From assembly GCF_030409235.1 (NCBI RefSeq), contig NZ_JAUFPO010000012.1:178876-242875 (forward strand): DNA of 64,000 nt. The letters run 5' to 3'. Below the pieces are notes generated by a model, which did no database searches, was not told the DNA's origin, and worked only from the letters and a program-made list of their open reading frames with translations. The translations under genes and the position numbers were made by a program. Origin of the DNA: Halomonas almeriensis. Lineage in GTDB: Bacteria; Pseudomonadota; Gammaproteobacteria; Pseudomonadales; Halomonadaceae. This document shows, piece after piece, positions 37,879 to 46,621 of the stretch (its first letter is position 1; each line of letters opens with the position of its first letter).

Positions 37879-39057
37879 ATGTTGTCACCTCGCCGCTCGT
37901 TTAAGGTGTCACGCAGCATTATGCTGGCCGGCACTCTGCTGGCTTCAACGCTGGCCGTCAGCCAGCAGGAGAGCGATGAGAACGCTGGCTTCGGCCCCTT
38001 GCAGAGCGACGTCATGGTGCCCGATCTGGCCTTCCCATCGCAGAGCTCTCCATCGGCGGGCAACGTAGAGGCCAGTGGTCCCGGCGTGGACACCCCCTCA
38101 CGCGAGGTAGCGCCCGCTATTGCCCTGGGGCCTGCAGAGCCCATCGCGCCTCCACCTGTGGACCACTTGTCGGTCGCGCTGGACTGGTATCCTAGCCCAC
38201 GGCACGCAGCCCTCTTCACCGCCCAGGCCCTAGGGCTGTTTCGACAGCATGGCCTGGAAGTCGACATCTCGACACCAGCCGACCCGGAAGTACCAACCAA
38301 ACTGCTGGCGGACTCGCGAGTGGACCTGGCTCTGACGCGTCAGCCCCTCCTCCATCGACAGATCGATCAAGGCATGCCGCTTGTAAGAGTGGCCAGCCTA
38401 ATCAGTGTTACTCTAACCGCGCTGGTCGTCAGTCAGGATAGCGGTATCGAGTCGTTGGCGGATCTCGAAGGCAAGCGGATTGGACATGCCAATGAAGATG
38501 GCGAGCAGATTCTACTACCGGCCATGCTTACCGACAGCGGTGTTGCCGTCGACGACCTGGATACCCCCAATGTCCACTACCGTATCGAAGAGGCCATCAA
38601 GGAAGGACGCGTCGATGGCGTCATCGGGGGTGTTCGTCATCTGCTGCCACGTGCTCTGGCCAACGATGGCACCGTGTCACGCAGCTTCTTCGTCGAGGAA
38701 CATGGTGTGCCATTGCATGACGGCCTGATACTGGTGGCCAACAGGGATGACCTGCAGCACCAGCGACATGCCATCAAGGACTTTGTCGCCGCCCTCGAAA
38801 AGGCAACGGCGTGGCTTCTGGAGCACCCGGATGAGAGCTGGCCCCTACTGATCGACCAGGAACCAACTCTGGACACCTCCATCAACCGGGATGCCTGGCC
38901 AATCGTAAGGGCCCGTTTAACCCAGGCGCCGAGTGCCTTGAGCCAGGGACGCTACCAGCGCTTCGAACGCTTTATGCAGGAAATCGGCATCGCAGATGAC
39001 CTGCATGCTGTATCACGGCTCGCTGTCGATATCAGTGCACCGATTCGTGACCAATAG
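37879..39057 (+). CDS. NMT1/THI5-like ABC-type substrate-binding protein, orphan
   Basis: 392-residue exported protein. The start at 37879 gives a Sec-type signal (RRSFKVSRSIMLAGTLLASTLAVS); an upstream ATG adds 29 residues that obscure it. A low-complexity Pro/Ser/Ala linker (about 35-95) precedes the NMT1-like fold beginning LSVALDWYPSPRHAALFTAQALGLFRQHGLEV and including SGIESLADLEGKRIG. Family members bind thiamine precursors (HMP), riboflavin, sulfonates or nitrate-like ligands. No permease or ATPase gene is adjacent and no TPP riboswitch is seen upstream, so the ligand is open. The long linker after the signal is unusual and suggests tethering or release from the membrane. Confidence 0.85.
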   Translation: MLSPRRSFKVSRSIMLAGTLLASTLAVSQQESDENAGFGPLQSDVMVPDLAFPSQSSPSAGNVEASGPGVDTPSREVAPAIALGPAEPIAPPPVDHLSVALDWYPSPRHAALFTAQALGLFRQHGLEVDISTPADPEVPTKLLADSRVDLALTRQPLLHRQIDQGMPLVRVASLISVTLTALVVSQDSGIESLADLEGKRIGHANEDGEQILLPAMLTDSGVAVDDLDTPNVHYRIEEAIKEGRVDGVIGGVRHLLPRALANDGTVSRSFFVEEHGVPLHDGLILVANRDDLQHQRHAIKDFVAALEKATAWLLEHPDESWPLLIDQEPTLDTSINRDAWPIVRARLTQAPSALSQGRYQRFERFMQEIGIADDLHAVSRLAVDISAPIRDQ

Positions 39058-39123
39058 ACCTAGCGCTGTTCCAGGAAACCACTACTTAATCATCGCGCTC
39101 GAGAGCTTGGCCCGTCAGATGAT

Positions 39124-39909
39124 TCAGCGCTTCCCCAGAATGCGCGCGAGAAAGTCATTGACCGACGCCTGGAAGGCATCCGGACATTCAGCATGTAACC
39201 AATGCCCGGCGTCCAGACTCACCAGCTCGGCCTCCGGGAGGATGGTGTAAAGCGCCGGCAGCCTCTCATCGGCGACATATTGCGACCGTGTACCGCGCAG
39301 CACGAGCGTAGGGCCATTGAAGGCTCCCTGGCCGGCCGGCTCGGCCATGATGGCGCCGTAGCCAGCTTCTATCTCGTCAAGGCCGACTCGCAACGAAAGC
39401 CCACCCGCGTCATTACGCACCAGGTTGGTGGCCAGGAACATCCGAATCGCGGGCTCTTCGACATGCTCGGCGAGCAGGGCATCGGCCTCGTTTCGGTTTC
39501 CGGGCATGCCGCTCTGCACACGCCTCAGACCGGCCAGAATGCTGGCGTGGTCATGACCATAGGCACAAGGTGCAATGTCGGCGACCAACAACGAGACCAC
39601 TCGCTGCGGCGCCAGGCGCGCCACGCTCATGACAACCTTGCCGCCCATCGAGTGGCCCAACAAGTGCGCCCGCTCGATGCCGAGACGATCCAGCAGAGCC
39701 ATGACATCTTCGGCCATGGCAGTATAAGTCATGCCGTCGACGTGCGGCGAACGTCCATGATTACGCAAGTCAACGGCCAGCACTCGAAAGCGCTCGCGCC
39801 ATTGCTTGATATGCGAGCGCCAGTTATCGGCGCTGCCCAACAGACCGTGCAGCACAACCAGGGGGGCACCTTCGCCACCGGTATCCGTGTAATGCAGCGA
39901 GACCGCCAT
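39124..39909 (-). CDS. Alpha/beta hydrolase, YbfF type esterase
   Basis: 261-residue cytosolic hydrolase. VVLHGLLGSADNW supplies the oxyanion loop, GHSMGG the nucleophile Ser87, and DAGHWLHAECPDAF the catalytic His; the acid is probably within LRGTRSQYVADERL. Best match is E. coli YbfF, an esterase hydrolysing acyl-CoA and malonyl-CoA-type esters in vitro. AGGAGGT precedes the ATG. It is downstream of the yhhQ-like gene by 30 bases, on the same strand. Confidence 0.88.
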   Translation of the reverse strand: MAVSLHYTDTGGEGAPLVVLHGLLGSADNWRSHIKQWRERFRVLAVDLRNHGRSPHVDGMTYTAMAEDVMALLDRLGIERAHLLGHSMGGKVVMSVARLAPQRVVSLLVADIAPCAYGHDHASILAGLRRVQSGMPGNRNEADALLAEHVEEPAIRMFLATNLVRNDAGGLSLRVGLDEIEAGYGAIMAEPAGQGAFNGPTLVLRGTRSQYVADERLPALYTILPEAELVSLDAGHWLHAECPDAFQASVNDFLARILGKR

Positions 39910-39939
39910 CGACTACCTCCTTGCTTGTCCAGAAACGCC

Positions 39940-40623
39940 TCAGGGACGTACTCCTGCCTGTTCCGGCAGCTTGTCATCACGCCCGGTGACGCCGACCAGC
40001 CAGCGTGACAGGCCGCTCAGCAGGACACCATAGAGGGGAAGGAAGAATACCAGACTGATCCCCAGCTTGATCACATAGTCCACCCAGGCAATCTCCGGCC
40101 AGTTAGCCGCCATGAACGGATCCGGGCTGTGATGAAAGGCAATGGAAAAAAAGGCAAAGGTGTCGGCGAAATTGCCCAGCAGAGTGGACATCGCCGGAGC
40201 CACCCACCAGGCGCGCAAGCGCCGCAGCCTGTCGAACACGGTGATGTCCAGCAGCTGGCCGACGACATAGGCCATGAAGCTGGCCAGCGCGATCCTGCCG
40301 ACGAAGAGGTTCCACTCACTCAACGCGCCCAGTCCGGCAAAACCTCCCTTGGGAAACATGACCGAGACCACATAAGAGATCACCAGGGCCGGAAACATCA
40401 CGCGCAGCACGATGGCACGCGCCTGTTCCTTGCCGAAAAGGCGAACCGTGAGGTCGGTCGTCAGAAAAATGAAGGGGAAACTGAACGCGCCCCAGGTGGT
40501 ATGCCAGCCAAACAGGCTGAACGGCAGTTGAACCAGATAGTTACTGGCGGCAATGACCAGAATGTGCAGGCTTACCAGTAACAACAGGCAACGACGCGCC
40601 TGCGTAGAGGAGAGAATAAACAT
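39940..40623 (-). CDS. Queuosine precursor transporter (YhhQ family)
   Basis: 227-residue inner-membrane protein with six or more TM helices. The family pattern includes AASNYLVQLPFSLFGWHTTWGAFSFPFIFLTTDLTVRLFG and ASFMAYVVGQLLDITVFDRLRR. YhhQ imports 7-cyano-7-deazaguanine and 7-aminomethyl-7-deazaguanine for tRNA queuosine synthesis. ATG 40623 lacks a strong Shine-Dalgarno sequence; a GGG...CCC hairpin-like leader followed by AAAAAG precedes it and may be regulatory. No que genes are nearby. Confidence 0.9.
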   Translation of the reverse strand: MFILSSTQARRCLLLLVSLHILVIAASNYLVQLPFSLFGWHTTWGAFSFPFIFLTTDLTVRLFGKEQARAIVLRVMFPALVISYVVSVMFPKGGFAGLGALSEWNLFVGRIALASFMAYVVGQLLDITVFDRLRRLRAWWVAPAMSTLLGNFADTFAFFSIAFHHSPDPFMAANWPEIAWVDYVIKLGISLVFFLPLYGVLLSGLSRWLVGVTGRDDKLPEQAGVRP

Positions 40624-40632
40624 GGTTGCGTC

Positions 40633-40664
40633 AATCTTTTTGGAAGAGGGGTGAGGGAACCCTG
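40633..40664 (-). promoter_or_regulatory. Possible structured leader (preQ1-I-like) of the yhhQ gene
   Basis: On the minus strand the leader reads AGGGTTCCCTCACCCCT, then CTTCC, then AAAAAGATT, ending about 10 bases before the ATG. The short GGG/CCC stem, the intervening loop and the A-rich tail are in the order seen in preQ1-I aptamers, and a TATAAT (minus strand, 40703-40698) would start a 5' leader of about 65 bases. Several consensus positions do not match, so this is only a candidate. Confidence 0.28.
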
Positions 40665-40982
40665 TGGGATATGAGCATGCAGCTATCAAGAATGAACATT
40701 ATACGCATCTGACACAGCCGGGCCAGACCCGAACCTGGCCGGGGACACCCGCCATCGGCAAGCACGGCACTCGTTCCATCGCAACATGACCATACGGCCA
40801 GATAATAATCATTTACTCATCAATACATTAGGCCTGCGTGTATTCGCTAGTCCTTAAAGAATGAGCTATGGTGGATTTTGTCTCTATGATGGACCAAGGC
40901 AAAGGCAAGTCATCCGGATTGCCGGCAGTCGCACACCAACCCGGTAGCCAGCGAGGGAAGCCGCGGTATTGGACACTCTAGG
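40665..40982. other. Divergent region between yhhQ and the ArsR gene
   Basis: No gene is seen. The minus-strand TATAAT near 40698-40703 probably serves yhhQ. The stretch from about 40790 to 40870 is AT-rich (ATAATAATCATTTACTCATC) and may hold the ArsR promoter and operator, but no clear inverted repeat of ArsR type can be defined. Confidence 0.4.
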
Positions 40983-41318
40983 ATGGAACTGACAATGACC
41001 AGCAATCAGCGCCAGGCAAAACACCCACTGCTAAAAAAAGGGGATGCGAAAGTCGGCCAGGTCAGCGCGCTGCTTAAGGCAATGGCCAATGACAACCGAT
41101 TACGCATTCTGTGCTTGCTGGCGGAGGGGGAACTCTCGGTATCCGAGCTGAATCAGCAGCTCGTGCTCAGCCAGTCTGCATTGTCTCAGCATCTGGCTAT
41201 ATTGCGTCGGGCGCAACTCGTCACCACCCGACGCGATTCCCAGACCATTTACTACTCCCTCGAGGGGGATTGCGCGAAGACACTGATCACAACGCTCGAC
41301 CACTTGACCGACCGATAA
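40983..41318 (+). CDS. ArsR/SmtB family transcriptional regulator
   Basis: 111-residue winged-helix repressor: AMANDNRLRILCLLAEGELSVSELNQQLVLSQSALSQHLAILRRAQLV covers helices 2-5 and the DNA-recognition helix. The ArsR-type ELCVC metal site is absent. A single cysteine in RILCLL corresponds to the first Cys of the persulfide sensors BigR/YgaV/SqrR, and a second Cys lies further on (EGDCAK), so sulfide or redox sensing is possible but the second position does not match those proteins exactly. ATG 40983 or 40995; AGGATGG suits the latter. No obvious target gene is adjacent. Confidence 0.87.
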   Translation: MELTMTSNQRQAKHPLLKKGDAKVGQVSALLKAMANDNRLRILCLLAEGELSVSELNQQLVLSQSALSQHLAILRRAQLVTTRRDSQTIYYSLEGDCAKTLITTLDHLTDR

Positions 41319-41345
41319 GCGGGCGGTCGATCATCGAGGCTCTTC

Positions 41346-42371
41346 TCAGCGCCTCTGCCAGCGTGAGGCATCGAGCACCTCCAATCCTTTCAAGGCGGCG
41401 CGTTCGATGCCCTCGCTGACCGAGAGTCCTAGACGCTGCAACATGCCCTGATGTGGCTGGAGGCTGAGGGTAATCACGCGAGCCTCGTTCATGCGGCTTG
41501 CCAGATACGCCGAGCTGGTGCCGACTTCATCCGCCAGCCTCATATCCTTCGCTTGCCGGCCATACCAGGTCTCGCCGGTGGCCACGGCCTCGATGTCGAG
41601 CCCGGGGCGTCGTTCGATGACATGTTGCTTAAATAACTGGTGAACCGTGTCCAGGTCATCCAGGAACTTGTCGCGACCTTCCTCGGTATTCTCGCCAAAC
41701 ACTGTCAGGGTGCGTTTGTACTGGCCGGCGGTGAGCACATCGACATCGATGTCATGGCGCTTCAGCAGGCGGTGCACATTGGGCAGCTGGGCGACCACAC
41801 CAATCGAGCCGAGAACCGCGAAAGGCGAAGCATGCAGGCGATCGGCACAGCAGGCCATCATGTACCCCCCGCTTGCGGCCACCTTGTCGACACAGACCGT
41901 GGTCGACAACCCGGCCTGCTTCAGCCGATCCATCTCTGCCGCGGCATGACCATAGGCGTGAACGAGGCCCCCGGCGGACTCTAGTCGCACTACTACCTCG
42001 TCGCCCTCGCCGGCTGCATCCAGCACAGCGGAAATTTCATCCGACAGCCGACTCGTGCCGCTGGCCTTCAAGTCACCGTAAAAATCCAGTACCCAGACCG
42101 TACTTCGCGAGGTCGGATGTTTTTTTCGCGCCTTGACATCGCGTTTGAGACGTCTGGCCAGCGCCTTGCGCTGGCCGCCATCGGTAGCCGCCAGCTGGAG
42201 ACGTTGCTGGCGCCGCAGTCGCTTGCTGTTGAGCTCCTCAAGCTTGAGACGCGACCTGTCTTCTTCACCACCGCCTCGCGCCCTGGCGATCAATGCCACC
42301 AAGGCCGCGAGGCTGATCACGACGATCAAGCACTGCCCCGCGAAGAGGCCAAGTTCACCTAACCATTCCAT
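41346..42371 (-). CDS. sohB: Inner-membrane peptidase SohB (S49 family)
   Basis: 341-residue signal-peptide-peptidase-like protease. One N-terminal TM helix (about 8-30), a basic coiled region (about 40-90: KRLRRQQRLQL), then the S49 domain with VRLESAGGLVHAYG, the nucleophile Ser in DKVAASGGYMMACCAD and the probable Lys general base in AGQYKRTLTVFGENTEEGR. E. coli SohB is a multicopy suppressor of htrA loss; it acts in the membrane or periplasm. ATG 42371 is preferred, with AGGAG upstream. Confidence 0.93.
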   Translation of the reverse strand: MEWLGELGLFAGQCLIVVISLAALVALIARARGGGEEDRSRLKLEELNSKRLRRQQRLQLAATDGGQRKALARRLKRDVKARKKHPTSRSTVWVLDFYGDLKASGTSRLSDEISAVLDAAGEGDEVVVRLESAGGLVHAYGHAAAEMDRLKQAGLSTTVCVDKVAASGGYMMACCADRLHASPFAVLGSIGVVAQLPNVHRLLKRHDIDVDVLTAGQYKRTLTVFGENTEEGRDKFLDDLDTVHQLFKQHVIERRPGLDIEAVATGETWYGRQAKDMRLADEVGTSSAYLASRMNEARVITLSLQPHQGMLQRLGLSVSEGIERAALKGLEVLDASRWQRR

Positions 42372-42521
42372 CACGATCGATCTCCTGCTTTGTATCGGGT
42401 TGTACCTCAAAGAAGCCCCGGCGAGACAGTAAATACGGGTGTCCCGGCCACGGTGGCTTGATCGAGGCGGGTGTTCTCAATAGGCTGGCGGCAATATTAA
42501 CGACACACAGGTCTTCCAACG

Positions 42522-42827
42522 ATGTCCACATTCGACAAGCTCCATGATCGCTTCGACCCCCAGGCCGCCGAGGGCATGCATGAGGTCTTCCAGTTCCACT
42601 TCACGGATGCTCAGGCCCATTACCTGGCAGTCGAGGATGGCCAGCTGGACATTGTCGAAGGTGAACATGATGATCCCTCCGTTAGCCTGAATCTCAGCAC
42701 TGACACCCTGAAAGGCATAATGTCAGGGGATATCAATGGCATGACGGCTTACATGAGCGGCAAGCTGAAAGCCAGTGGCAACATCATGCTGGCCACCCGT
42801 CTGACGAGTCTCTTTCCATCGCGCTGA
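42522..42827 (+). CDS. SCP2 sterol-binding domain protein
   Basis: 101-residue single-domain SCP2 protein. The pattern HFTDAQAHYLAVEDGQLDIVEG, PSVSLNLSTDTLKGIMSGDINGMTAYMSGKLKASGNIMLATRL is typical; the MSGKLKASG segment is the most conserved part. SCP2 folds bind lipids or acyl-CoA in a hydrophobic tunnel; bacterial stand-alone versions have no settled role. It is a single gene between convergent/divergent neighbours. Confidence 0.92.
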   Translation: MSTFDKLHDRFDPQAAEGMHEVFQFHFTDAQAHYLAVEDGQLDIVEGEHDDPSVSLNLSTDTLKGIMSGDINGMTAYMSGKLKASGNIMLATRLTSLFPSR

Positions 42828-42851
42828 GCGGCGACTCCCCGGCACGCGGGA

Positions 42852-43625
42852 TCACCGCCTGGCTCCAACTGCATCCAGATGGGTGTCTATCAGGGCACGC
42901 GAAATCGAATAGGCAGGCGGCAGTTGGGGCAGGCGGTGCGGCGAGAACCAGGCGGCATCACTGATCTCGATGCCGTCGATACGGATACGCGCGCTGGCAG
43001 CCTCGGCAAAGAACCCCATCATCAGTGAATGCGGGAACGGCCAGGCCTGGCTGCGGAAATAACGGAGACGTCCCAGCGCCACACCGACCTCTTCTGCTAC
43101 CTCTCGCCGAACCGCTTCCTCAGCTGACTCGCCGGGCTCGATATAGCCCGCCAGGGTCGAGTAACGGCTCGGCGGAAAACGCGGGCTGCGGGCCAGCAGC
43201 ATCGATTCACCATGGGTCACCAGGGTGATAATGCAGGGAGAAATGCGCGGATACTGGCGCTGGCCACATTCTCCGCACTGCCTGGCAAATTCATGCGGCA
43301 CGCTCTCGGTCGCCACTCCGCAACGTCCACAAAAACGATGGTTACGCAGCCAGGCAGCGACCTGCAGGGCGGTGGAGATCAGCGGAAACCATTCAGCCGG
43401 CAACAGCTGCAGCCAGTCGCGACCGTCGAGCCAGTCCGTTCCAGGCGCTTCCTCGAGACTCAAAGCCACGGGCTCACCCGACCACCAGCATAGCGGCTGG
43501 ACTCCGGCAGGCCAGGCAGTCAACGGCTGCAGCGGGCCCTTGTCCACGCCCGGGGCAATACGGCCGCCGGCCAGACGGATGATGCGACCGGCATCAGCTC
43601 GATGGGGCAGCTCCCGCCAGAGCAT
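42852..43625 (-). CDS. nudC: NAD+/NADH diphosphatase, NudC (also RNA de-NADing)
   Basis: Nudix hydrolase of 257 residues that cleaves NADH and NAD-capped RNA. Four zinc-ribbon cysteines are visible (FCGRCG and QCGECGQ), followed by the NudC-specific YPRISPCIITLV and the Nudix box GYIEPGESAEEAVRREVAEEVGV; the downstream SQAWPFPHSLMMGF segment is the family-specific SQPWPFPxS motif. The start at 43625 overlaps the dnaQ stop as TGATG, which decides it over an ATG 20 codons upstream inside dnaQ. Last gene of a four-gene leftward operon. Confidence 0.95.
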   Translation of the reverse strand: MLWRELPHRADAGRIIRLAGGRIAPGVDKGPLQPLTAWPAGVQPLCWWSGEPVALSLEEAPGTDWLDGRDWLQLLPAEWFPLISTALQVAAWLRNHRFCGRCGVATESVPHEFARQCGECGQRQYPRISPCIITLVTHGESMLLARSPRFPPSRYSTLAGYIEPGESAEEAVRREVAEEVGVALGRLRYFRSQAWPFPHSLMMGFFAEAASARIRIDGIEISDAAWFSPHRLPQLPPAYSISRALIDTHLDAVGARR

Positions 43626-44401
43626 CAGCCCGAGTCCTCGGGATGCGTGGCACCCGGCCAGTTCTCTCGCTGGTCCCATTGGCAATGGCCGGCCGCCTCA
43701 CGGATGCTGGCCAGCTTATCATGATGCGATCGCCATTCATCCGGGTCGGGCTGCTGGACACGGAGTTGGCCGTGCGACAAGGCGAGCCGACGAATGACCA
43801 AGCCCCCGGGACTGTCGGACTCGCGGCTCGACTCGCCGGCCGACTGGGCCTCCAGTGTCAGGGCCGTCTGCCCGCCGGTCATGCCCAGATAGACATCCGC
43901 CAGTATCTCGGCATCCAGCAAGGCGCCGTGCAGGACACGGTGGCCATTGTCGATGTCATAGCGCTTGCACAGGGCATCCAGATTGTTGCGCTGGCCGGGG
44001 TGCTTATCCCGCGCCATCCTGAGCGTATCGAGAATCCGGCAGTGCTCTGCCACCGGACCCAGCCTGGGTTCACCGCGCACTTCGTTGAGCATGTTCAGCT
44101 CATGGTCGATGAAGCCCACATCAAAGGGAGCGTTGTGAATCACCAGTTCGGCCCCTTCGATAAAGGCCCAGAAGGCATCCGCGACCTCGGCAAAGACCGG
44201 CTCGTGGGCCACTTTCTCATTGGTGATGCCATGCACGTCGACGGCTTCGGCCTCGATGTCGCGCTCGGGGTTGATGTACTGGTGATAGGTATTGCCGGTC
44301 AGGCGGCGGTTGACCATTTCGACAGCACCTATCTCGATCAGCCGATGGCCATCACGAGGATCAATGCCGGTGGTTTCGGTATCCAGGATAATCTGGCGCA
44401 T
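43625..44401 (-). CDS. dnaQ: DNA polymerase III epsilon subunit (3'-5' proofreading exonuclease)
   Basis: 258-residue DnaQ. The DEDDh motifs are present: ExoI DTETTGIDPRDG, ExoII HNAPFDVGFIDHEL, and ExoIII HGALLDAEILADVYLGMTGGQ. The C-terminal 60 residues, which tether epsilon to the alpha subunit, are present but variable. The gene starts 36 bases after rnhA and overlaps nudC at its stop (TGATG). In E. coli dnaQ and rnhA are divergent; here they run in tandem. Confidence 0.97.
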   Translation of the reverse strand: MRQIILDTETTGIDPRDGHRLIEIGAVEMVNRRLTGNTYHQYINPERDIEAEAVDVHGITNEKVAHEPVFAEVADAFWAFIEGAELVIHNAPFDVGFIDHELNMLNEVRGEPRLGPVAEHCRILDTLRMARDKHPGQRNNLDALCKRYDIDNGHRVLHGALLDAEILADVYLGMTGGQTALTLEAQSAGESSRESDSPGGLVIRRLALSHGQLRVQQPDPDEWRSHHDKLASIREAAGHCQWDQRENWPGATHPEDSG

Positions 44402-44437
44402 GCAGTATCTCGTCGTCGCTGATCACGGAAATGAACG

Positions 44438-44881
44438 TCAGGAGGCGGCGTTCATTTCATCGATGGCTTCATTGGCCAGGGCATCGGCTCGCTCGTTGCC
44501 AGGGTGACCGCTGTGTCCCTTGACCCAGTGCCACTCCACATTATGACGCCGCGACTGCTCAAGCAGGTCGCGCCACAACTCGGCATTCTTGACCGGCTTG
44601 CGCGATGCGGTCTTCCAGTCCCGCTTGATCCAGCCCTGAATCCACTCGGTCATGCCGCGGCGGACATATTCCGAATCGGTCCAGAGTGCCACCTGACAGG
44701 GCCGCTTCAGCGCACGCAGGGCCATGATGGCCGCCAGAAGTTCCATACGGTTGTTGGTGGTACTGGTTTCAGCACCTTTCAGGACCTTTTCATGCCCGCC
44801 ACTGATCAGTACAGCCCCCCATCCCCCCGGACCAGGATTGCCACGACACGCCCCGTCGGTGTAAATGGTAACGTCGTTCAC
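44438..44881 (-). CDS. rnhA: Ribonuclease HI
   Basis: 147-residue RNase HI degrading RNA in RNA-DNA hybrids. Catalytic acids: Asp in [14 protein letters not shown], Glu in [12 protein letters not shown], Asp in [13 protein letters not shown] and Asp in GNERADALA. The handle region [15 protein letters not shown] is the basic protrusion of the E. coli type. There is no ATG; translation must start at GTG 44881, whose bases overlap the upstream stop codon in GTGA, implying translational coupling to the methyltransferase gene. Confidence 0.96.
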   Translation of the reverse strand: MNDVTIYTDGACRGNPGPGGWGAVLISGGHEKVLKGAETSTTNNRMELLAAIMALRALKRPCQVALWTDSEYVRRGMTEWIQGWIKRDWKTASRKPVKNAELWRDLLEQSRRHNVEWHWVKGHSGHPGNERADALANEAIDEMNAAS

Positions 44882-45642
44882 TCTTCGATCCTTCTCGATG
44901 ATGATCGTAGTCGGGACACACCTCCCAGCGCCGGCCCCCCGAGCGGCGGCAATGACAACCTGCCCTGTCTCGGCTTGACCAACTGGGATCGGCGTCGAGC
45001 CACCATCATGTAGGCATCGCCCAGCGGAACATTGTAGCGCCGTCCAAGCGTTTCGAGCATGCCATTGCACCCCGTCCGGCCCGGCAGCCGAAAGCCGCAA
45101 TAGTCTACTCGCTGAGCTTCGAAATCGACAAATGCCAGCCAATCACTCAGTTGCGATGGACTGCGCCAGCGACCACCGGCACTGAAGTGTCGACGCCATT
45201 CGGGACGCATGCGTGCGCAGCCTGCCGTGCCATAGGGCGACCAGCCGAAAAGTACCAGGTGGCCATTGTCCGCCGTGACTCTTGCCGCCTCCTGCAGAAC
45301 ATGGTGCGGTTGCGGCAGGACTTCGAGAAGATGATGCACGACCACCAGGTCCAGACAGTTGTCCGGCAAGGCAAGCTGATCAGGCGGGCACACCAGCGTC
45401 GAGCGCGACTCGGCCATTTCGCTGGTCGGCGCCCAGCTCATGGAGTGTTGAACCGGACACATGTCGGTCAGCGCAGGGGCCAGGCTGAGTTCGAGTGCAT
45501 GCAGGCCGAACCATTTCTCGCAGCGCGGTCCGATACAGGCGCGTTCGGCAGACCAGACGACGCGACCAGACTCACCGACCCAGTACTGGCGCCCTTCTCT
45601 TGCCAACCTGGCCAGGGCAATCGGATCCCGAAGATTTGACAT
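44878..45642 (-). CDS. SAM-dependent methyltransferase-like protein
   Basis: 254-residue class I methyltransferase-like protein. The middle reads [31 protein letters not shown] and [13 protein letters not shown], the motif II-III region; the glycine-rich motif I is poorly conserved ([12 protein letters not shown]). The same protein precedes rnhA in many gammaproteobacteria. ATG 45642 is supported by AGAGAAG; longer starts run back into the gloB upstream region. Substrate unknown. It shares a divergent promoter region with gloB. Confidence 0.85.
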   Translation of the reverse strand: MSNLRDPIALARLAREGRQYWVGESGRVVWSAERACIGPRCEKWFGLHALELSLAPALTDMCPVQHSMSWAPTSEMAESRSTLVCPPDQLALPDNCLDLVVVHHLLEVLPQPHHVLQEAARVTADNGHLVLFGWSPYGTAGCARMRPEWRRHFSAGGRWRSPSQLSDWLAFVDFEAQRVDYCGFRLPGRTGCNGMLETLGRRYNVPLGDAYMMVARRRSQLVKPRQGRLSLPPLGGPALGGVSRLRSSSRRIEE

Positions 45643-45743
45643 GCTGCGCTCTTCTCTCCACAGTTTACACTTTTTGCGAATTGCCTCGGTACCAGAGCAT
45701 CGGGCTACTGTCGACTTCCAGGAGGCACGAGGATACATTATTC

Positions 45744-46511
45744 ATGCTGAGCGTGACGCCCATACCCGCACTGAATGATAACTATATCTGGCTATTGCGC
45801 CAGGACACGAGTGACAGTGTCTGCGTGGTTGATCCTGGCGACGCGACGGCGGTAATCGAGTGGCTGGAGCGAGAGGGTCTGACACTCGGCTGCATCCTGA
45901 TCACCCATCATCACGGCGATCATACCGGCGGGCTAGCCGAGCTGATCAAGCGCTATTCGCCTCGCGTCATAGGGCCACACAACCCGGATATCGAAGGCAT
46001 CCACGAGCGGGTCGGCGATGGCGACGAGATTCGCGTCATGGGACGACTCTTCGAGGTGCTCGAGGTACCGGGTCACACCCTCGACCATATCGCGTTCTTC
46101 ACCGCGGGCATACCACCCCTGCTTTTCTGTGGCGACCTTCTCTTCAGTGGAGGCTGCGGCCGTGTCTTCGAGGGAACAACGGAGCAGATGTTCCACTCGC
46201 TGGATCGCCTGACGCCCCTGCCCGAAGATGCCCTGGTGTTTGCCGCCCACGAGTACACCCTGGCCAACCTGGCCTTCGCCAGGACCGTGGACCCGGACAA
46301 CCGGGACATTCGGGAAGCCGAACAGGAATGCCTGCGGGCCCGCGAACTGGAGCGTCCCACCCTGCCCAGCACGCTGGGACGCGAACGCCGCATCAACCCC
46401 TTCCTGCGCTGCAGCAACCCGGCCATTCGCCAGGCCGCAGCGGCGCAGGGTCAGGCAGATACCGATGCAGCCACATTTACCACGCTGCGTGCCTGGAAAG
46501 ACAGCTTTTGA
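45744..46511 (+). CDS. gloB: Hydroxyacylglutathione hydrolase (glyoxalase II)
   Basis: Second enzyme of methylglyoxal detoxification; hydrolyses S-D-lactoylglutathione to lactate and glutathione. The 255-residue metallo-beta-lactamase-fold protein has the metal motif THHHGDHTGG, a further metal His in VPGHTLDHIAF, Asp in FCGDLLFSGGCGR and His in AAHEYTLANLAFA; the C-terminal substrate-binding helices end with TFTTLRAWKDSF. The frame is open far upstream, but homology begins at 45744. It is divergent from the methyltransferase-rnhA operon, as in many relatives. Confidence 0.96.
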   Translation: MLSVTPIPALNDNYIWLLRQDTSDSVCVVDPGDATAVIEWLEREGLTLGCILITHHHGDHTGGLAELIKRYSPRVIGPHNPDIEGIHERVGDGDEIRVMGRLFEVLEVPGHTLDHIAFFTAGIPPLLFCGDLLFSGGCGRVFEGTTEQMFHSLDRLTPLPEDALVFAAHEYTLANLAFARTVDPDNRDIREAEQECLRARELERPTLPSTLGRERRINPFLRCSNPAIRQAAAAQGQADTDAATFTTLRAWKDSF

Positions 46512-46621
46512 GAACGCGTCGGCTGCAAGGCGCTACCATCGAGACCGTCTCCTGCCTATTACTTGATATCCGATGCGGCGGGAACCCCCACCCCGACGAC
46601 CACCGCGCCCAGGAGTCATCA

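Noticed and set aside
45860..46621. Upstream extension of the transglycosylase frame through gloB
   Set aside because: The extension overlaps gloB in another frame and is Arg/Pro-rich; the signal peptide and ribosome site place the start at 46622.
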